Origin: Hydrogenophaga sp.
Lineage (GTDB): Bacteria; Pseudomonadota; Gammaproteobacteria; Burkholderiales; Burkholderiaceae_C
Length of the DNA stretch: 40,730 nt
Direction of reading: 5' to 3'
NCBI RefSeq assembly: GCF_026125825.1
Contig: NZ_JAHCKK010000036.1
Span: 1-40,730 of the forward strand
Position numbers and translations under genes: made by a program. Shown here one piece after another: positions 9,470 through 18,394 of this stretch; position 1 is the first letter of the stretch, and every line of letters starts with the position of its first letter. The notes beneath the pieces were generated by a model, which made no database searches, was not told where the DNA came from, and worked only from the letters and a program-made list of their open reading frames with translations.

Positions 9470-10288
9470 ATGACAGCCCCTCTCGTCGACCGCTTCGCCG
9501 AATGCATCGCTCCCGCGAGCTGGCAAGCGGTCGATGTCATTTCAGACCTGCATCTGCAGGCCGGTGAACCCGACACCTTCGAGGCGTGGCTGGCCTACTT
9601 GCGCCAACCCGTGCCGGAGCGCGCCGACGCGCTGTTCATCCTCGGAGACCTGTTCGAGGTCTGGGTGGGTGACGACGTGCTCTCCCCCCACGCATCGCCA
9701 TCGGTGGATCACGCCTTCTGGCGCGCCTGCGCAGAGGCCCTGAAGGCCTACAGCGCGCACGCGCCGGTCTACTTCATGCCGGGCAACCGCGACTTCCTTC
9801 TGGGGCCCGCCGGGCTCGACGCCTGCGGCATGCAAGGCCTGAGCGATCCCACCGTGCTGGTCTTCATGGACCAGCGCTGGCTGCTCAGCCACGGCGATGC
9901 CCTGTGCCTGGCCGATACCGACTACATGCGCTTTCGCGCGGAAGTGCGCGAGCCCGCGTGGCAACACCGCTTCCTGGCTCAGCCTCTGCTCCAGCGCGAG
10001 GCGATCGCGCGCGAGCTGCGCTCGCAGAGCGAGGCGCGCAAGCGCAACACGGGCAGCGACCCCAGCCTCTGGGCCGACGTGGACACACAAGCCGCCCGGG
10101 GCTGGTTGCGCCATGCGCAGGCCCACACGCTCATCCACGGCCACACCCACCGGCCCGCCCGGCACGATCTGGGCGATGGTCTTCAACGCGTCGTGCTCAG
10201 CGATTGGGAACTGGGCGCTCGGCCTGCCCGCGCTGAAGTGTTGCGGCTCGATGCCCAGGGCATGCAACGCCACCCCCTGCAGCCCTGA
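9470..10288 (+). CDS. lpxH: UDP-2,3-diacylglucosamine diphosphatase LpxH
   Basis: LpxH removes UMP from UDP-2,3-diacylglucosamine to give lipid X in lipid A synthesis, at the inner face of the inner membrane. The metal-binding phosphoesterase motifs are all present in order: ISDLHL, LGDLFEVWVGDD, PGNRDFLLG, LSHGD and HGHTHRP. At 272 residues it is slightly longer than E. coli LpxH (240), with a short N-terminal extension. The ATG at 9470 is chosen. The frame is open to a TTG at 9440, right after ppiB, but that stretch overlaps the hairpin and has no family match. mtfA follows after 18 bases. Confidence 0.93.
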   Translation: MTAPLVDRFAECIAPASWQAVDVISDLHLQAGEPDTFEAWLAYLRQPVPERADALFILGDLFEVWVGDDVLSPHASPSVDHAFWRACAEALKAYSAHAPVYFMPGNRDFLLGPAGLDACGMQGLSDPTVLVFMDQRWLLSHGDALCLADTDYMRFRAEVREPAWQHRFLAQPLLQREAIARELRSQSEARKRNTGSDPSLWADVDTQAARGWLRHAQAHTLIHGHTHRPARHDLGDGLQRVVLSDWELGARPARAEVLRLDAQGMQRHPLQP

Positions 10289-10306
10289 GCCGCCGTCCTT
10301 GCCTCC

Positions 10307-11155
10307 ATGATCCAGCTCTTCCAACGTTGGTTGCCCCGCGCGCTGCGCCGTCCGACGTCCATCCCGGACGGGCTATGGCGCCAGACCGTGGCGCACCACC
10401 CGTTTCTGGCCGGACTCGATGCGCCCGAGCTGCAGCGGCTTCGCCTTCTCTGCGCGCACTTTCTGATGGAGAAGGAATTCCATGGCGCCAATGGCCTGTC
10501 CGTGACGGACGCGATGGCGCTGGCCATCGCGGCGCAGGCTTGCTTGCCACTGCTCCACATGCATGGCGTCTCCGGTGAGCCTGTGCGCGACCCGCTCAAG
10601 CTGCTGGACTGGTACGGCGACTTCGTCGGCATCGTGGTGCAACCCGGTGCGGTGGTGGCGCGGCGCAAGACCACCGACGGGGCGGGGGTGGTGCATCACT
10701 ACGACGAGGTGCTGGCCGGTGAAGCCATGGATCGGGGACCGCTCATGCTCAGCTGGGAGGACGTCTCGCAGGCGGGAGAGCGGGCGCAACATGGGCACAA
10801 CGTGGTGATCCACGAGTTCGTGCACAAGATGGACATGCACGACATGCAAGCGGGCGAAGCGCCCGATGGCGCCCCGCCATTGCCCTCAGGCTTCATGGGC
10901 ACACGCCAGCGCAGCGAAGCGCGCGCCATCTGGCAACGCACCATGCTGGACAGCTTCGAGCGTTTTCGCGAAGCCGTGGCCATGGCCGAGCGCTTCGGTG
11001 GCGAGCCGCCCTGGCTGGACGACTACGCTGCCAAAGACGCGGCCGAATTCTTCGCCGTGACGTGCGAAGCCTATTTCGTCAACCGGCCTCGATTCGAGAC
11101 GGAATTCCCCGAGCTGATGCCGCTGTACGACGGCTTCTTTCGCCCGGGGCGTTGA
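10307..11155 (+). CDS. mtfA: MtfA-type zinc metallopeptidase (Mlc titration factor family)
   Basis: In E. coli, MtfA is a cytoplasmic zinc aminopeptidase that binds the glucose repressor Mlc. The 282-residue protein shows the zincin motif HEFVH at residues 169-173 within VVIHEFVHKMDMHDM. The third ligand is the glutamate of the downstream AAEFFAVTCEAYF helix, arranged as in the anthrax lethal factor fold. The N-terminal LAGLDAPELQRLR and the FMEKEFHGA-like segment (LMEKEFHGANGL) are also typical. Length is close to E. coli MtfA (265). Whether an Mlc partner exists here cannot be seen. It converges with the DUF349 gene, 3 bases apart, with no terminator hairpin visible between them. Confidence 0.9.
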   Translation: MIQLFQRWLPRALRRPTSIPDGLWRQTVAHHPFLAGLDAPELQRLRLLCAHFLMEKEFHGANGLSVTDAMALAIAAQACLPLLHMHGVSGEPVRDPLKLLDWYGDFVGIVVQPGAVVARRKTTDGAGVVHHYDEVLAGEAMDRGPLMLSWEDVSQAGERAQHGHNVVIHEFVHKMDMHDMQAGEAPDGAPPLPSGFMGTRQRSEARAIWQRTMLDSFERFREAVAMAERFGGEPPWLDDYAAKDAAEFFAVTCEAYFVNRPRFETEFPELMPLYDGFFRPGR

Positions 11156-11158
11156 CGC

Positions 11159-13885
11159 TCAGCGTTTGAGCAAGGCCTTCAGCACGTTCTGCAGGCGGCG
11201 CTCGGCCTTGGCATCGAAGCTGGAGCCCAGCACCGTGGCCACGTCCTCCGCCCAGGTGTCGGCCGGTGCGGCCGCATGGCGGCGCGTGAGCAACTGCAAC
11301 TGCAACATGCGGCGCTCGCTCAGGTGCTCGGCCGGCGTCGGCACCTCGGCGGCCATCTCCAGGCGCAGCAAGGTTTCACCCGGCAGCGGCGCCGCAGGCC
11401 TGGACACCGCCGACGCCCACGAGCCGCGCTGTGCCGCGCTGACCCGCGGGCCCAGTGCCTGAGCGGTCGGCAGTTGCTCGGCATCGCGCTGCTGCCAGGC
11501 CGTCATGAGTTGCGTGAGCACCTCACCGTGGGCCTGGGCTGCGAGCTTGCGCAGGCTGGACTGGGCCGCCTCGATCGCCTGGCGCTGCGCTCGGAAAGCC
11601 GCATCGCCCAGCCTTGGGCCACGCGGCTCGCGCTCTTCGCGCCAGGGCGACGCACCCGGTCCACGGGCATCGCGTCCACCGCGCGCATCGGGGCGACCCG
11701 GTGCCCCATCGCGCCGGCCCTCCGGGCGGTCGCTTCGGCGGCCATCGCGTCCGGCTGGCTCGGCCTTCTTCATGCCGGGCCGGTCATCGCCCCGCACCGC
11801 CACGAGCTTTTTCGGCGGCGCGGCGGGTTTGGCCGGTGCCACCGGCGCCGAAGCTTCGGCACCCTCGGTGACGGAGGCCCCTTCCCCCCCATCGGCTGGC
11901 GCGGTTTCGGGCGCGGAAGCCGTCGGCTCGGTGGCAGCCGGCGCGGCCACAGGTGCCGCTGCGGCCGTCGGGGGCTGACCTGCCACGGCCGCTTCCAGCT
12001 CGTTCATGGCCAGGCGGATGCGCTGCGCGTCGCCACTGGCACTCGCCGCCTCCAGCGCACGCGAGGCATCGAGCACACGCTGGTCGTGCGCGCTCAGGGC
12101 CGTGGCGGCCTTCTCACGCTCGGTGCTCTTGCGCGCGAAAGCTTCGTCGATGGGTTGGCGGAAGGCTTCCCAGAGCTTCTGTTCGTGTTTGCGCTCCAGC
12201 GGCACCGCATGCGCCTCGGCTTGCCAGCGCTGCTGCAGGGCCTTGACCGCATCGATGCGCAGCATGGGCGCCGCGCCCAGCGCGTTGGCCTCTTCGATCA
12301 GTGCCTTGCGGCGCGCGGTGCTTTCGGCCTGCGCCGTCTCCAGCCGCTCGTGTGCCTTGTGCATGGCGTCCTTCCAGACCGGCTGGATATCGGCAAAGGC
12401 CTTTTCGCTCAAGTGGCCGGCTTCGCGCCAGCGCTCCGAGAACGCGTGCAACTCACGCACCTGGGCTTTCCAGTCGCTGCTGTCCGCATGCGCCAGCGTC
12501 CAGGCTTTGAGCTCCTCGATGATGGCCAGGCGCTGCGCCTTGTGCGCTTCGCTCTGCTGGCGCACCTGCGCCAGCCAGGCCTCGACCACCTTGTGTGCCT
12601 CGGTGCAGGCTTCGTCAAAGCGCTTCCACAGCGCGTGATTGGGCTGGCCGCCCTGGTCGGTGGTCTTCCACTGGTCGCGCAGACTGCGCAAGGTTTCCTG
12701 CATCTTGCGCCCGCCCAGGCGTTGGCCCTCGGGGGCCTGGAGCAGTGCTTCGGCCTTGGCCACGAGTTCCTCGCGCAGTTGGTCGGCGCGCCAGCGCTGC
12801 CAGCCTTCGAGCTCACCGGCCTGTCCGAGGGCGGCCTGGGCTCGCGCATCGAGCGCGGCCGGCACCAGCCGGCCATGGCTCTTGAGCAGGCCGCGGACGT
12901 CAGCCGCCGCCTTGGGCGTGGCCTTGCCGTGGCCTTCGGCGAGTTCGCGTTCAAGCACCACCAGCGCCTGCTCGAGTTCGGCCGCCACGCGGGCGCGCTT
13001 CTCCTGCTGTGCCTGTGAGTCCTGCGGTGCCTTTTCGGCCGGGGCGCCCACTTCCTGGCCACGCGCGGCGCGCAACTCGTCGGCCCACACGGGCACGGCG
13101 GGCAGGGGCGCCTGGGGATTGGCATCGGCGGCCACGGTCTGGGCCAGTGCGGCTTCAAAAGCATCCCACACCAGTTGCAACTGCTGGCGCGAGGCGTCGA
13201 GCATGGGCGGGAACTTCACATCCACGCTGGGCCATTGCGGGTCTTGCGCCAAGCCACTTGTCTGCTCCTGCCATTGGGCCACGTCGGTGCGCAACGTCTC
13301 GGCGATCTGCTGAGCGTCGCGCCAAGGTTTGGTGGACAGCACCTCGATGCGCTGTGCGATCAGCACCGCGGCCTCGCGCTCGACCTGCACACGATGCTGC
13401 AGGTCTTCGATGGCTTTGACTCGCTCGGCCAACGCCTGGCGCAACGTGGCCAGCGGCTCGCGCGACAACGGTGCACCGGCGCGGGCCGCGTCGCGTTGCC
13501 AGGCCAAGGCATCGGCCAGGTTCAAGCGCGGCTGGTCGATCAGGCCCTGCGCCTTCTGCGCCCACTCCACCGACATCTGTTCCTGCGATTTCTGGCGTTT
13601 GAGCTCGTCCAGTTTTTCTTTCAACGGCTTGGCCGCGCCTCGGTCGCGGTGCGAGAGCTCCTTGAACACCTCGTTCATCTGGTCCAGCGCAGGTCCGGTG
13701 GCCAGCCAGTCGCGGATGCGCGCGGCACGCTCGCCCGAGGTCGGGGCGGAAAACGCACCACCGGTGACGGCATCCAGTGGGTGGGAGGCGTTGGGGCTGG
13801 CCGGCTTGGGGGAGGTGGGCGTGTTCACGGCAGACTCGGAGGCGTTGGACGAAGACGGGGCTTTGCGCAGGGAAAACAGCGACAT
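11159..13885 (-). CDS. DUF349-domain protein
   Basis: A 908-residue protein of unknown function. It contains several DUF349 helical repeats (each about 70-80 residues, rich in W, E, K and R, as in WKAQVRELHAFSERWREAG), which are predicted to be largely coiled coil. Around residues 630-760 is a long disordered stretch: first Ala/Pro/Glu-rich, then a basic and acidic Arg/Asp/Gly-rich patch (for example GRRSDRPEGRRDGAPGRPD). A helical C-terminal part of about 140 residues ends NVLKALLKR. The Arg/Gly patch could bind nucleic acid, but that is inference. The start MSLFSLRKAPSSS at 13885 has no clear ribosome site. It is 112 bases downstream of the DUF748 gene on the same strand. Confidence 0.82.
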   Translation of the reverse strand: MSLFSLRKAPSSSNASESAVNTPTSPKPASPNASHPLDAVTGGAFSAPTSGERAARIRDWLATGPALDQMNEVFKELSHRDRGAAKPLKEKLDELKRQKSQEQMSVEWAQKAQGLIDQPRLNLADALAWQRDAARAGAPLSREPLATLRQALAERVKAIEDLQHRVQVEREAAVLIAQRIEVLSTKPWRDAQQIAETLRTDVAQWQEQTSGLAQDPQWPSVDVKFPPMLDASRQQLQLVWDAFEAALAQTVAADANPQAPLPAVPVWADELRAARGQEVGAPAEKAPQDSQAQQEKRARVAAELEQALVVLERELAEGHGKATPKAAADVRGLLKSHGRLVPAALDARAQAALGQAGELEGWQRWRADQLREELVAKAEALLQAPEGQRLGGRKMQETLRSLRDQWKTTDQGGQPNHALWKRFDEACTEAHKVVEAWLAQVRQQSEAHKAQRLAIIEELKAWTLAHADSSDWKAQVRELHAFSERWREAGHLSEKAFADIQPVWKDAMHKAHERLETAQAESTARRKALIEEANALGAAPMLRIDAVKALQQRWQAEAHAVPLERKHEQKLWEAFRQPIDEAFARKSTEREKAATALSAHDQRVLDASRALEAASASGDAQRIRLAMNELEAAVAGQPPTAAAAPVAAPAATEPTASAPETAPADGGEGASVTEGAEASAPVAPAKPAAPPKKLVAVRGDDRPGMKKAEPAGRDGRRSDRPEGRRDGAPGRPDARGGRDARGPGASPWREEREPRGPRLGDAAFRAQRQAIEAAQSSLRKLAAQAHGEVLTQLMTAWQQRDAEQLPTAQALGPRVSAAQRGSWASAVSRPAAPLPGETLLRLEMAAEVPTPAEHLSERRMLQLQLLTRRHAAAPADTWAEDVATVLGSSFDAKAERRLQNVLKALLKR

Positions 13886-13997
13886 GAAGTGGAGGACTCA
13901 ATCGATTCGGGTGTCAGCACCACGACGGCGCGACCAATGCATATTGTCGCCGCAGTTGGCGCCGCCCCCTCCCCCGGCAGCCAGACAGGCGCCAGGC

Positions 13998-16900
13998 TCA
14001 GCGCGGCGCCAGCTTGAGCTCGGCGTGCGGACGCCACTTCTCCCCCTCGCTGCCCAGGAGCGGCGCACCCAGGAACATGCGGTCTTCGGGCAGCTGGCGG
14101 CCAGCGAGGTAGTCCTTGACCACCACGCCTCTGGCCACCGCCAGCTCTCGGATGGCATCCGGCGTGACCGGTATCGACGCCAGGAGCAGCGCTTCCATGT
14201 CGGCCTGCGGGAGGTCCTTGGCCAGGCCAACCAGGTTGCGGGGTTTCGGGATGTCGGTGCGCCGGTACACCTCTTTGAGTAGGGCCGGGTATTCCGCGGG
14301 CGTCACCGTGAGCGACTCACTGAGGACCGAGCCGTCCCGCGCCAGCTGACGGCGCTTCTCGGCCAGCACGCGCTCGGCCAGCCGGGCGCGCTGGTAGCCG
14401 CTGCGCTCGGCCTCCAGATCGCCATGCCCGACCACCGTGATCTGCAGGTTCGGCCGATCCGCCAGGGCCTTGGCCACCGCATCCAGGCGCTGCCGGGCTT
14501 CATCGTCGAGCGACTTGCTGCCCGCGCTGAACACCACCTGGCTCATTTCTTCTCCACCGCCGCCGAAGGCGCCGGCGATCAGGGAGAACGGCGAGGTGAT
14601 GGCTTTGCCGATCAGGTTGAAGATCAGCCGGAAGATGAGGGGTCCCAACTTGAACTGCGGGTCGTTGAGCGAGCCGCTGACCGGCAGGTCGATATCGATC
14701 ACCCCATAGCGGTCAGCGAGCAGGGCCACGGCCAGCTTCACAGGCAGGTTGGGGGCCTCGCTGCCGGCCACACGGTCGCCGAAACTGAGCTGGTTGAGGA
14801 TGATCTGATTGCTCGCGGTCAGCTGCCCGTTGGGCTCGATCTTGTAGGCCACATCCATGCTCAGCTTGCCGCGCTCGATACCGTAGCCGGCGTACTTCAC
14901 GGTGTAGGGCGATAGCGGGGGCAACTCCAGGTTGCGCACCAGCGCCTTGATGTCGAGCGCCAGCGGCTGGGCCAGCGGATTGAGCTTGCCGTCGATCTCC
15001 AGCGATGCGGTGCCTTCGGCGCGCCCGCGCAGCGTCAGGTCGGCCATCTGCGGCGCGCCACCCGGGGGCACGCTGGCGAAGGCGCTGAGGCTGCCGGTGA
15101 GCTCGCTCAGGTTGGCAGAGTAGTTGGGTTTGATGAACCGGTCTGAAAACAGCACCCGGCCGTTGACCAGACTGATCGGCCCGAAGCGGATGTCCGGATC
15201 GGGCACGGCACTCGCGCTCACTGGCGGCGGCGGTGCAGCAGCGGTGGTGGTCGCTGGCGCCGTGGCACCCGTCGGCCCAGGGGCGTCCCCGTCGTGTCTG
15301 ACCAGGCCTTGCAGGTTGATGCGCCCGGTCTCGTCGATGATCACGCGGGCAAAGTAGTCGCTGAGGACGGTTTCCTGCACGGCCACCCGGGTGACTTCGC
15401 CGGGCGCCATGGCAAGCTGCAAGCCCCGGACCTGCAGCGACTTCCAGGCCAGCAGCTCTTCGGCGGGCGACAGGGTGTTGGCGGCGAAGTCGTCCAGCCC
15501 CACGTTGCCGGCAACCACCAGGCGCAAGCCCGCCGGTGGCCAGGCCGCCTCGACCGAGCCGCGGTAGCTGGTGTCCGCGCGCAGCAGGTCCAGGTTCAAG
15601 CGGTCGCCAAAGTAAGGCTCCAGGGCATGCAACGGCAGCTTGTCCGCCTGCACCTTCAAGCGGGTGCGCAGGCCATCGGCATCGCGCCCCCCGCTGCCGG
15701 GCAGGCGCAACGCGCCGTCGAGCGCCAGTCGGCCTGGCTCGCTGCGGCTGCCCCGCGCCGCCCCCATGCGCAACTGCAGCGAGATCGGCATGTCGGGCTG
15801 GCTGATCGCCATGGGCTGGAGGTTCCTGACCTGGAGCTTGATCTGATCGAGGTCAAGCCTGACCGGGCGCGCCAGTGCGAGGTCTTCGAGCGCGACGGCA
15901 CCCGAATCGATCTTCACATCGGCCAACGTCAGTTGCCACGGGGGCATCTCGGCCGGCTTCGACGAAGGCGCTGCAGAAGGCGCATCCGACGACCTCATCC
16001 AGCCATCGACCATCCAGCGCCCGGTCTTGTCGCGCTGAGCGCGCACCTGAGGCCGGTCAAGCACGACCTTGCCCACGGCCACCGCACGACCGGCCAGGTC
16101 CACGCGCGCATCCTGCACTTGCAGGCTGCGCAGGCTGGCCAGTGGCTGGCGGGCAGTCCCCAGGCGCGCCTCGCTCAATTCGACCCGGGAGGCGGACACC
16201 AGCAGCTCCCCGGGCCGGTCGGCCTTGGCCGCCCGCCACGCCAGACCAAAGTCGGCGGCCAGCCTTCCATCGAACTCGGGCACCAGCACATCGGCGATGT
16301 AGGGCGCGAAGGCCGAGAGGGCAAGTTGGCCGACCGAGCCCTGGGCCTGGGCCTCGGCATCCGTGGCCGTGCCCTTGAGTGACAGTGGCGTCTGCCCGAG
16401 CCGCGCGGACACTTCAAAGGGCACGGGGGCCTGCATCGGCCAACTCAGCGCCTGGGCCCGGACGCTCAAGGCCTCCAGGGCGAGTTGGGCAGCGGGCTTG
16501 GTGCCGGCATCGCGCCATCGCACGGTGCCGCCTTCCAGGTTCAGGCGCGCCACATTCACTTGCCAGGGCGCGGCGGGCGCGGGGGATGCCCCCGACGTGA
16601 CCGGCGCTGGCGCGGCAGAGGTGGTGCTTCGGGACTGCTCGAGCCAGGCCTGCGCCACGCGCTGCAGATTCAACCGCCCCACGGCATCGCGCGAAATCGA
16701 CACCGTGGGCGACATCCATTCAATGGCGGCCAGATCCACCTGCCCCGAAAGTGGCTCCATTCGGTTGACCGTCACGCCCAGGCGCTCCCAAGCCAGCAAT
16801 TCGGCCGTCGATGAAGGGCCGGTTCGCTCGACCACGCGCAGATTCGCTATGGCGGCCGTGCCAGAGAGAGACAGGCGCGGCGTTTCCTGCTGTTCGAACG

Positions 16901-17684
16901 CCAGCTTGAGTCCGAGCTGAAGCACACCGGTTTCGGGCTTGACCGGCCAGGCCGCTGGCCAATAGGGCAGGTAGGGCGCGAGATCCAGGGACGGGATGTC
17001 GACGCTGGCATCGGTGTCCCGCGTCTGGGCAAACGGCGTGGTGCTGGCGCTGGAATCGAACGCGCTCCCGTTGAGCACGAAAGCCAGCTTGGGTTGGGTC
17101 ACCACGTCCCGCCGTGAGGCCAGGTTGCTCAGGAACGGCACCCCCACCGACAACCCGCTCAACTGGTGCGTGACGCCAACGCTGTCATCGGTGAAGGTCA
17201 ATTCACCGCCGGACAGATGGATGTTGAAAAGCGCGAACTGGGCTGGCTCGGACGGGGGCGCGTTGTCTTTCGGGCGCAAGCGCTGCAGCACGTCGTCCAC
17301 GTCGTACCGCCCTTCGCCCAGGTGGCGCAGTTTCAGCTTGGGCTGCTCGAGCACCAGGGCGTCGAGCACCGGCGCCATGCGAAACAGCGACTGCAGTTCC
17401 GCGTTGGCGTAAAAGCGATCCAGCGTGAACTGAGCGCCCTGCCCTGCGGCGTCGGCCACGCGCAGGCCCTCAACGGCCAGTTCCAGCGACCAGGGCCGGA
17501 AATCGACCCGCTCCACCGTCACCGCGCGCCCCAGCGCGGTCGATGCTTGCTTGGCCAACTGCCACTTCAGCAACGGGGGAACGCCCAACCAGGCGACCAG
17601 CCAGAGCAAAAGGAGCCCCACCAGGCTCAGCATCAGGCGCCGAGCCCATCGACCTTGGGTGCCCTGGGGAAAAAAGCGGTTCAT
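13998..17684 (-). CDS. AsmA-like DUF748 envelope protein
   Basis: A 1228-residue protein with one N-terminal membrane helix (about residues 15-36, LMLSLVGLLLLWLVAWLG) and a long periplasmic part made of AsmA/DUF748 repeats (for example DFRPWSLELAVEGLRV and LDLAPYLPYWPAAWPV). AsmA-like proteins form long hydrophobic grooves thought to move phospholipids between membranes; this assignment is by family, not shown here. The C-terminal part contains an OmpA-like stretch (VVFSAGSKSLDDEARQRLD and ITVVGHGDLEAERSG), common in this family. The ATG at 17684 is chosen because the protein then starts with its membrane anchor; the frame is open to 17786 across a hairpin and promoter. Confidence 0.87.
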   Translation of the reverse strand: MNRFFPQGTQGRWARRLMLSLVGLLLLWLVAWLGVPPLLKWQLAKQASTALGRAVTVERVDFRPWSLELAVEGLRVADAAGQGAQFTLDRFYANAELQSLFRMAPVLDALVLEQPKLKLRHLGEGRYDVDDVLQRLRPKDNAPPSEPAQFALFNIHLSGGELTFTDDSVGVTHQLSGLSVGVPFLSNLASRRDVVTQPKLAFVLNGSAFDSSASTTPFAQTRDTDASVDIPSLDLAPYLPYWPAAWPVKPETGVLQLGLKLAFEQQETPRLSLSGTAAIANLRVVERTGPSSTAELLAWERLGVTVNRMEPLSGQVDLAAIEWMSPTVSISRDAVGRLNLQRVAQAWLEQSRSTTSAAPAPVTSGASPAPAAPWQVNVARLNLEGGTVRWRDAGTKPAAQLALEALSVRAQALSWPMQAPVPFEVSARLGQTPLSLKGTATDAEAQAQGSVGQLALSAFAPYIADVLVPEFDGRLAADFGLAWRAAKADRPGELLVSASRVELSEARLGTARQPLASLRSLQVQDARVDLAGRAVAVGKVVLDRPQVRAQRDKTGRWMVDGWMRSSDAPSAAPSSKPAEMPPWQLTLADVKIDSGAVALEDLALARPVRLDLDQIKLQVRNLQPMAISQPDMPISLQLRMGAARGSRSEPGRLALDGALRLPGSGGRDADGLRTRLKVQADKLPLHALEPYFGDRLNLDLLRADTSYRGSVEAAWPPAGLRLVVAGNVGLDDFAANTLSPAEELLAWKSLQVRGLQLAMAPGEVTRVAVQETVLSDYFARVIIDETGRINLQGLVRHDGDAPGPTGATAPATTTAAAPPPPVSASAVPDPDIRFGPISLVNGRVLFSDRFIKPNYSANLSELTGSLSAFASVPPGGAPQMADLTLRGRAEGTASLEIDGKLNPLAQPLALDIKALVRNLELPPLSPYTVKYAGYGIERGKLSMDVAYKIEPNGQLTASNQIILNQLSFGDRVAGSEAPNLPVKLAVALLADRYGVIDIDLPVSGSLNDPQFKLGPLIFRLIFNLIGKAITSPFSLIAGAFGGGGEEMSQVVFSAGSKSLDDEARQRLDAVAKALADRPNLQITVVGHGDLEAERSGYQRARLAERVLAEKRRQLARDGSVLSESLTVTPAEYPALLKEVYRRTDIPKPRNLVGLAKDLPQADMEALLLASIPVTPDAIRELAVARGVVVKDYLAGRQLPEDRMFLGAPLLGSEGEKWRPHAELKLAPR

Positions 17685-17750
17685 CGTGCGTTCGCTTGCC
17701 AACGGATCCCTGGAGTGTCGTCGAACTGTGGGGACGAAGCAGCGCACGTC

Positions 17751-17778
17751 TATATAGAGCCCCCCAGAAACAAGAAAC
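17751..17778 (-). promoter_or_regulatory. Candidate promoter of the DUF748 gene
   Basis: On the minus strand, TATATA (17756-17751) lies 17 bases after a weak -35-like hexamer GGTTTC. Transcription would begin near 17744, leaving a leader of about 60 bases. It sits directly downstream of the minus-strand hairpin at 17776-17804, so the gene is probably insulated from transcription arriving from upstream. Confidence 0.35.
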
Positions 17779-17804
17779 CCCGGCAAGCAGGGCCTGCCGG
17801 GGTT
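17765..17804 (-). terminator. Strong intrinsic terminator, minus strand
   Basis: AACCCCGGCA (17776-17785) and TGCCGGGGTT (17795-17804) make a perfect 10-bp GC-rich stem with a 9-base loop. On the minus strand the stem is followed by TTTCTTGTTTC, a fair U-tract; on the plus strand there is none. It should therefore end a minus-strand transcript coming from 17805-18180. No protein gene on that strand accounts for it, which points to a non-coding RNA. Confidence 0.7.
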
Positions 17805-18215
17805 GACGGCGGGCTAAATGCTCATGCCGTCGGTTTTGGCGGAGGGAGTTGGATGTCTCTCCAGCCTGGAAGCAACAGATTGCTCCCGTTGGAAGCTGAC
17901 TGGCGGTTCGCCGCGTCGTCAGCAAATGCCAGTCTTCGGACCGGCCAGCGCAGGTTACTCCCCTTGCGGCCAGGGATCAAGGCCAGGCGGGCCGTTCGCC
18001 ATGCAGATTTTCAATCACGCCCGGAACCACCATTTGTCGCCCGCAAAAGCACGTTTTGGAACATGAAAGGTGGCCGCTGCCCGACAGACGGTCAAGAGCG
18101 CGACATCGACGCCAAAGCCTTGTTGGGCCGTGGCTTCCTGCTAGCAAAGCCCCTCGACCTCGGTTGATCAAACTTTTTTTATACCCAAAAGTAGTATCAA
18201 ATTGATTCTAAAACA
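17805..18215. other. Gene-free region with stable minus-strand RNA structures
   Basis: No reading frame here looks like a real protein. Besides the 6S-like part, a stable hairpin spans 17895-17923, with outer stem GCTGAC/GTCAGC and inner stem GCGG-CGAA-CCGC on the minus strand. The 18172-18240 part is AT-rich, unlike its surroundings. On the minus strand it contains TATAAA (18183-18178), a possible -10 for an RNA starting near 18171. A T7 run lies at 18174-18180 on the plus strand. Confidence 0.45.
17925..18100 (-). ncRNA. Structured non-coding RNA, possibly 6S RNA
   Basis: On the minus strand, the 5' segment starting at 18089 (GTCTGTCGGGCAGCG) can pair with the 3' segment ending at 17932 (CGCTGGCCGGTCCGAAGAC), giving a closing stem around about 158 bases. 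On the 3' side, CCTTG (17982-17978) pairs with CAAGG (17966-17962), followed by GGAGTAACCTGCGCTGGCC. This resembles the 3' bubble hairpin and the AAGGGUUACAGCCUGCGGCGG stretch of E. coli 6S RNA. The 5' half matches 6S less well. Further minus-strand hairpins (for example 17895-17923) and a terminator (17776-17804) follow. The call rests on structure and partial memory of the family, and the ends are approximate. Confidence 0.35.
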
Positions 18216-18244
18216 TTGACTCGATATTAATAAGCCCATAGGAT
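18216..18244 (+). promoter_or_regulatory. Sigma-70 promoter of the lytic transglycosylase
   Basis: TTGACT (18216-18221) and TAGGAT (18239-18244) are separated by exactly 17 bases in an AT-rich patch. The predicted start near 18251 leaves a leader of about 144 bases before the ATG at 18395. Confidence 0.6.
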
Positions 18245-18383
18245 GCGCCAGCTTTGCCCACCCGAGGGCAAACCCGAACCGCTGCCACCCAGGCTAACTC
18301 GACCGCACCGTTCTTCTCGATCGGGCCGTCGATGGCGACCAATCCAGCTGGCCCAGCTCTCGCGAGTCAGGCCGGCGCAGAAA

Positions 18384-18387
18384 GGAG
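18384..18387 (+). promoter_or_regulatory. Ribosome binding site deciding the transglycosylase start
   Basis: AAAGGAG (18381-18387) stands 7 bases before ATG 18395. The frame is open upstream to an in-frame ATG at 18254, but no comparable ribosome site is seen there and the extra 47 residues do not look conserved. Confidence 0.7.
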
Positions 18388-18394
18388 CGATGAC

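Noticed and set aside
17166-18167. 333-codon plus-strand frame crossing the DUF748 start and the gap
   Set aside because: It overlaps the DUF748 gene antisense, crosses the terminator hairpin, and has no recognisable domain or ribosome site.
17977-18171. 64-codon minus-strand frame in the gap
   Set aside because: Cys/Arg/Gly-rich with no ribosome site, and it lies across the RNA stems, so a structured RNA explains the region better.
17805-18180. RNase P RNA, tmRNA or SRP RNA in the gap
   Set aside because: I looked for the GGAAAGTCCGGGC core of RNase P RNA, the tmRNA 5' end with a CCA-type 3' end, and the GGAAGGAAGCAGCC loop of SRP RNA; none is present on either strand.
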